A stretch of 64,000 nucleotides of DNA, taken from assembly GCA_034506335.1 (NCBI GenBank), contig JAPDPR010000005.1, forward strand, positions 1 through 64,000, in the 5' to 3' direction. The translations under genes were made by a program, and so were the position numbers. The notes under the pieces were generated by a model, which did not search any database, had not been told where the DNA came from, and saw nothing but the letters and a program-made list of their open reading frames with translations. How positions within the stretch are numbered: the stretch's first letter is position 1; each line of letters starts with the position of its first letter. Source of the stretch: a candidate division KSB1 bacterium. GTDB taxonomy: Bacteria; Zhuqueibacterota; Zhuqueibacteria; JANLFK01; Oleimicrobiaceae. Below are positions 60,661 to 64,000 of the stretch, in pieces.

Positions 60661-60885
60661 CTATGAATCCTTCGCCTCTGCTCCCTTTCCCCGACCGTAT
60701 TTCTTCATGAACTTTTCCACGCGACCGGCGGAGTCCACGAGTTTCTGCTTGCCGGTAAAGAACGGGTGGCAGTTTGAGCAAATCTCCAACTTCATGTCAC
60801 CCAATGTGGAGCGCACCTGCCACGAATTGCCGCAAGCGCAGCGGACTGTGCTTATCTTGTACTCAGGATGGATGTCCTTCTTCAA
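60661..60885 (-). CDS. rpmE: 50S ribosomal protein L31 (zinc-binding type)
   Basis: 74 residues; GAGGAGG precedes ATG 60885. The zinc-site cysteines are present: TVRCACGNS near residues 16-18 and [12 protein letters not shown] near 36-39, so this is the zinc (C+) paralogue. The conserved ending VEKFMKKYG is followed by a short charged tail. Confidence 0.97.
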   Translation of the reverse strand: MKKDIHPEYKISTVRCACGNSWQVRSTLGDMKLEICSNCHPFFTGKQKLVDSAGRVEKFMKKYGRGKGAEAKDS

Positions 60886-60929
60886 CGTGTCAACCTCCTC
60901 TCAGCATGCCTTCATCGATAGCCGGCGTA

Positions 60930-60958
60930 AATATATGAAAGGCAAGCTACGAATGCAA
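60930..60958 (-). promoter_or_regulatory. Promoter of rpmE
   Basis: On the - strand TTGCAT, 17 bases, TATATT, about 45 bases before the rpmE start. It supports TATATT as the housekeeping -10 box in this genome. Confidence 0.6.
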
Positions 60959-60982
60959 GCGGAAAAAAACCTTCCTGCGCAC

Positions 60983-61276
60983 CTAAAGTTTCGCCTCCAC
61001 TGGCAGGACAAAGGCTTTCACTCCCTTGCCGTGGTGGCGTGCTTTGAGCGTCTTTGCTCGCTTCAGCAGCGCTTGAATGCGCTCCTCACTGTCGACGATG
61101 AGTAGCATGGCGTTCTCCCCGGGCCACACCGCAGTGCCCAACCGAGGCCCCCCGGTTTCGCCGCGCCCAAACACTTTGGGAATGAGCGTAAAACAGGTCA
61201 CCTTGCAGTCATCTATGTACTCCAGTATGACCCGCTCCAGTGCGGTGTTGTAGATCAGGATCAACATCTTTTCCAT
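60983..61276 (-). CDS. PII-like transporter-associated protein (PG0541-like)
   Basis: 97 residues from ATG 61276, which has the better spacing to CGGAG than the ATG two codons upstream. The fold is that of small PII-related proteins: MLILIYNTALERVILEYIDD, then VTCFTLIPKVFGRGETGGPRLGT, then MLLIVDSEERIQALLKRAKTL. This pattern is known as PG0541, a protein found beside RND efflux genes in the Bacteroidetes group. It lies 12 bp after the RND pump gene. A regulatory or sensing role is assumed, not shown. Confidence 0.75.
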   Translation of the reverse strand: MEKMLILIYNTALERVILEYIDDCKVTCFTLIPKVFGRGETGGPRLGTAVWPGENAMLLIVDSEERIQALLKRAKTLKARHHGKGVKAFVLPVEAKL

Positions 61277-61288
61277 GGTCATGCTCCG

Positions 61289-64000
61289 TTATCTTTGCAT
61301 GGCTCGTGCGCGCTTGATGCGCGCCTCGGCGACAGAGTAAAGGGTCGGCACGAAAACCAAGGTGATGACCGTGGACACCAAGAGGCCTCCGATCACCGCC
61401 ACTGCCAACGGCACCCAGGTCTCCGAGCCTTCAGAACGGCTAAGGGCCATGGGCAAGAGGCCGAAGATGGTGGTCAACGTGGTCATCAACACCGGACGCA
61501 AGCGACGCTTGCCGGCGGTTTGCACCGCCTCGCCCACAGACAACCCTCGGGCCCTTAGCAGGTTCGTGTAGTCCACTAACACGATGGCGTTATTCACCAC
61601 GATGCCCACTAACATGATCATGCCGATGAACGCGTTCACGCTGAGGGTGGTGCCGGTGATAAGCAGCGCCCAGATGACCCCTACCACTGCGAAGGGGACC
61701 GAGAACATGATCACCAGCGGGTCGATGAGCGACTCAAACTGAGCGGCCATCACCAGGTACACCAGCAGGATGCCGAGGGCCATGGCGAAGAGCAATTGCT
61801 TGAAGGAACTTGCCTGCTGCTCCACCGCGCCAGTGATCTTCACTTCAATGTCCGCGGGCAGGGGAAGCGTGGCCAACGCTCTGCGCAAGTCCCTGCCCAC
61901 CGCACCGCTTGACCTGCCCACTACACCGCACCCCACGGTGATGAGGCGTTGCTGGTTCTTGCGGTCGATCTTTACCGGGGCTACCCGCTTCTCAATACGC
62001 GCCAGGCTCTTCAGCGGAATCAAGGTTCCTGTCGGCCCCATAATCGACACATTCTCGATGTCATCAGGGCTTTTCCGGTCAGCCTCACGCAGCTGCACAA
62101 AGATTGAATACTCGTCTCCTGCCTCGCGGTATTTCACTACGTCGCTGCCGTAGAAGCTCGTGCGGAGCGCCATACCAATCTGGGCCACGGATAGCCCGAG
62201 TGCAGCAGCCTTGGCGCGGTCTACCACCACCCAGTACTCCGGCTTACCCTCTTCCCGTGAGACAACCACATCGGTGGTACCCTTGATGCCGGCCATGATA
62301 TCCTGGATCTGCCGCGCTACTCGCTCGGTCTTCTCCAGGTCGTAACCGTACACCTCCACCTCAATGGGCTTGCCCCCACCAAACATAGCCAAGAATGGGT
62401 CTGTGGGGGTAAAATCTACCGTCTTGACGCCGGGAATATTTTGCAGGGCCTTACTGAGGCGTTGGCCGATCTCACGATCGCTGGCGGATCGCCGTGCCCT
62501 GGGCACCAGGGTCCCCTGCACGTAGATGATGTTGCTCCCCTCCTGCTGGCCCATGCTCGCGCCCATGCCAAAGCGACTGGTACCGCAACGCGCGATGATG
62601 ACATCTCGCTCGGGCACCTCCCTGGCAATGATCTCTTCCACCTGCCGCATTACCCCATCGGTGGTCTCCAAGTTGGTCCCCACGGGCAGCTCGATAAAAC
62701 CCCGCAGCTGCGACTCGTCCGTCTGCGGGAAAAACTCCGTGTTGACAAAACGCAGCATTCCGAGGCTGATCGCAAATACAGCCAAGCCCGTGAGTATGAC
62801 CACCAGCTTGTGCCGCAGGGCCCAGCCGAGGAGCCGGCGATAGGATTCCTCAACAACGCGAAACGCTCTCTCGCTCCGCGCATAGAACCTTGCGGAAAAC
62901 GAGCCTTTCTCCTCACCGTTGCCGTTGCGTATGCGGAGGAGCTTTGCCGAAAGCATCGGCGTCAAATAGAGCGAAGTAAACAAGGAGGCAGCAAGCACAA
63001 ACATGAGCACATACCCGAGCTGCCTAAACAGTATCCCCGCTATCCCTTGCACGAAGAGCAACGGAACAAAGATGACGATGGTAGTGAGCGTGGAAGCCGT
63101 GACCGCCATGGCCACCTCGCGCGCGCCGAATACGGCCCCCTCTTCGGGCGCCTCCTCCAACTCCGTCCGGTGCCGATAGATGTTCTCAAAGATCACAATC
63201 GCATTGTCGACTACCATGCCGATGGCGATGGCTAAACTCGACAGCGACATGATGTTGATCGTGTAGTTAGCCGCGCGCAAGAGGATGAAGGCCGCCACTA
63301 ACGAAAATGGAATGATAAAGGCGATGATCACACTAGCGCGCACGTTCCGGAGAAAGAGCAACACCACCAACACCACCAGAACGGAGGCCCACACGACGGT
63401 CATGGCCAGGCCAGCAATGGACTGCTTGATGAAGGTGGAGCCGTCGTACACGCTCCTCACCACCACATCTTTGGGCAGCGTAGGCCGGATTTCCTCTATC
63501 TTTTTCCACACATTGTTGGTCACTTCCACCGTGTTGGCGCCGGACTGCTTCTGCACGATGACCATGACGCTGCGCTTGCCATCCATGCGGCTGATGCGCG
63601 TGGGCTCGGCGTAGCCGTCTTCAATAGTCGCCACGTCGCGCAAGTAGATGGGCACGCCCCGCACGTTGCCAATGGCCACGTCGCCAATCTCTTGCACGCT
63701 CCTGAACTCCCCCGGCAGGCGAACAATGTACTCCTTGGTCCCCATCTTCAAGGAGCCCGCCGGAAGATTCACGTTGGACGCCTGCAGCATGCGCGTCACC
63801 ATGTCGATGGAAAGACCCCGTGCCTGGAGCGCCGCGGCATCCACCTTAACGTTGATCTGCCGCTCCAGCCCACCGAACGCGGTGGCCGAGCCTACCCCTG
63901 GCACGCGGCGTATCGGATCACATACCCGATCATCAACGAGCTTGAGCAGGTCAGGAAAACTCTCCTCCGCGCTGATGCCCAAGAAGAGGATGGGCATGAG
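61289..64000 (-). CDS. RND family efflux pump, inner-membrane subunit (partial)
   Basis: 903 residues of an AcrB/MdtB-type pump; the gene runs off the window edge, so the N-terminal about 130 residues are missing. Present are the porter domains, the first helical bundle (VVWASVLVVLVVLLFLRNVRASVIIAF has the family form), the proton-relay helix IAIGMVVDNAIVIFENIYRH with adjacent Asp, and the second bundle with MLVGIVVNNAIVLVDY. It uses the proton gradient to expel compounds or to move envelope material. The membrane-fusion and outer-membrane partners should lie upstream, outside the window. Confidence 0.95.
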   Translation of the reverse strand, partial: LMPILFLGISAEESFPDLLKLVDDRVCDPIRRVPGVGSATAFGGLERQINVKVDAAALQARGLSIDMVTRMLQASNVNLPAGSLKMGTKEYIVRLPGEFRSVQEIGDVAIGNVRGVPIYLRDVATIEDGYAEPTRISRMDGKRSVMVIVQKQSGANTVEVTNNVWKKIEEIRPTLPKDVVVRSVYDGSTFIKQSIAGLAMTVVWASVLVVLVVLLFLRNVRASVIIAFIIPFSLVAAFILLRAANYTINIMSLSSLAIAIGMVVDNAIVIFENIYRHRTELEEAPEEGAVFGAREVAMAVTASTLTTIVIFVPLLFVQGIAGILFRQLGYVLMFVLAASLFTSLYLTPMLSAKLLRIRNGNGEEKGSFSARFYARSERAFRVVEESYRRLLGWALRHKLVVILTGLAVFAISLGMLRFVNTEFFPQTDESQLRGFIELPVGTNLETTDGVMRQVEEIIAREVPERDVIIARCGTSRFGMGASMGQQEGSNIIYVQGTLVPRARRSASDREIGQRLSKALQNIPGVKTVDFTPTDPFLAMFGGGKPIEVEVYGYDLEKTERVARQIQDIMAGIKGTTDVVVSREEGKPEYWVVVDRAKAAALGLSVAQIGMALRTSFYGSDVVKYREAGDEYSIFVQLREADRKSPDDIENVSIMGPTGTLIPLKSLARIEKRVAPVKIDRKNQQRLITVGCGVVGRSSGAVGRDLRRALATLPLPADIEVKITGAVEQQASSFKQLLFAMALGILLVYLVMAAQFESLIDPLVIMFSVPFAVVGVIWALLITGTTLSVNAFIGMIMLVGIVVNNAIVLVDYTNLLRARGLSVGEAVQTAGKRRLRPVLMTTLTTIFGLLPMALSRSEGSETWVPLAVAVIGGLLVSTVITLVFVPTLYSVAEARIKRARAMQR

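Noticed and set aside
1-64000. tRNA genes, CRISPR arrays and complete insertion sequences
   Set aside because: No T-loop/acceptor pairs, regularly spaced repeats or transposase motifs were found on reading both strands.

Overview
The window (64 kb, GC-rich, densely coded, no tRNA, rRNA, CRISPR array or intact transposase seen) looks like the chromosome of a bacterium of the FCB superphylum, of the KSB1/Calditrichota/Zixibacteria kind. The main clue is a run of exported proteins that end in the type IX secretion (Por) C-terminal sorting domain (QNYPNPFN, LGREV, SGVYF, RK-x2-L motifs). This is a placement from protein style, not a phylogeny. Several genes carry good Shine-Dalgarno sites. A recurring promoter, TTGnnn - 16/17 bp - TATATT or a close variant, can be read before several transcription units.

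Left part (1-20.3 kb, mostly + strand) is secretory. It holds the end of one sorting-domain protein, then a sigma factor / zinc-finger anti-sigma / exported CHAT-protease cassette. Next come a 1479-residue FecR - beta-helix - cohesin - dockerin - cohesin protein, a tail-fibre-like protein with an S74 self-cleaving chaperone, a short and a long sorting-domain protein, a decayed sorting-domain fragment, a trypsin-like peptidase, and a GHL10 glycosidase with a beta-propeller. The 303 bp gap at 13.1-13.4 kb may hold the worn 5' end of a group II intron.

Middle-left (20.3-32.9 kb, - strand) has a probable operon (small basic protein, YciO/Sua5-like protein, NlpC/P60 lipoprotein, tandem GNAT, DapA-family lyase, DUF1848). 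It is followed upstream by a clearly broken asnA, an M28 peptidase, a small membrane protein, carA-carB (carB of the CPS1/CAD-like type) and a DUF2284 protein.

The most unusual region is 32.3-44.8 kb. A soluble NtrB-like histidine kinase and an NtrC-type activator lie between two near-identical sigma-54 promoters that point away from them. Each promoter has the same 12-bp motif about 90-95 bp upstream, in the same orientation. One promoter drives two D-Ala-D-Ala-ligase-like ATP-grasp enzymes, a GNAT and a lysine 2,3-aminomutase, all overlapping. The other drives a helical lipoprotein ending in Arg-Lys (as Braun's lipoprotein does), then two L,D-transpeptidases and a membrane-anchored protein. 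I infer one sigma-54 regulon for envelope remodelling that may involve beta-lysine chemistry and lipoprotein-peptidoglycan tethering.

Right part (44.8-64 kb) holds two LptF/LptG permeases around a trypsin-like lipoprotein, an M28 peptidase with membrane helices, an isochorismatase-fold hydrolase, a cold-shock protein, a sugar-type ABC importer without an ATPase gene, a lipoprotein, malic enzyme, a phosphohexomutase, the conserved prmC-prfA-DUF1385-rpmE block, a PII-like transporter-associated protein and the 3' part of an RND efflux pump that runs off the end.
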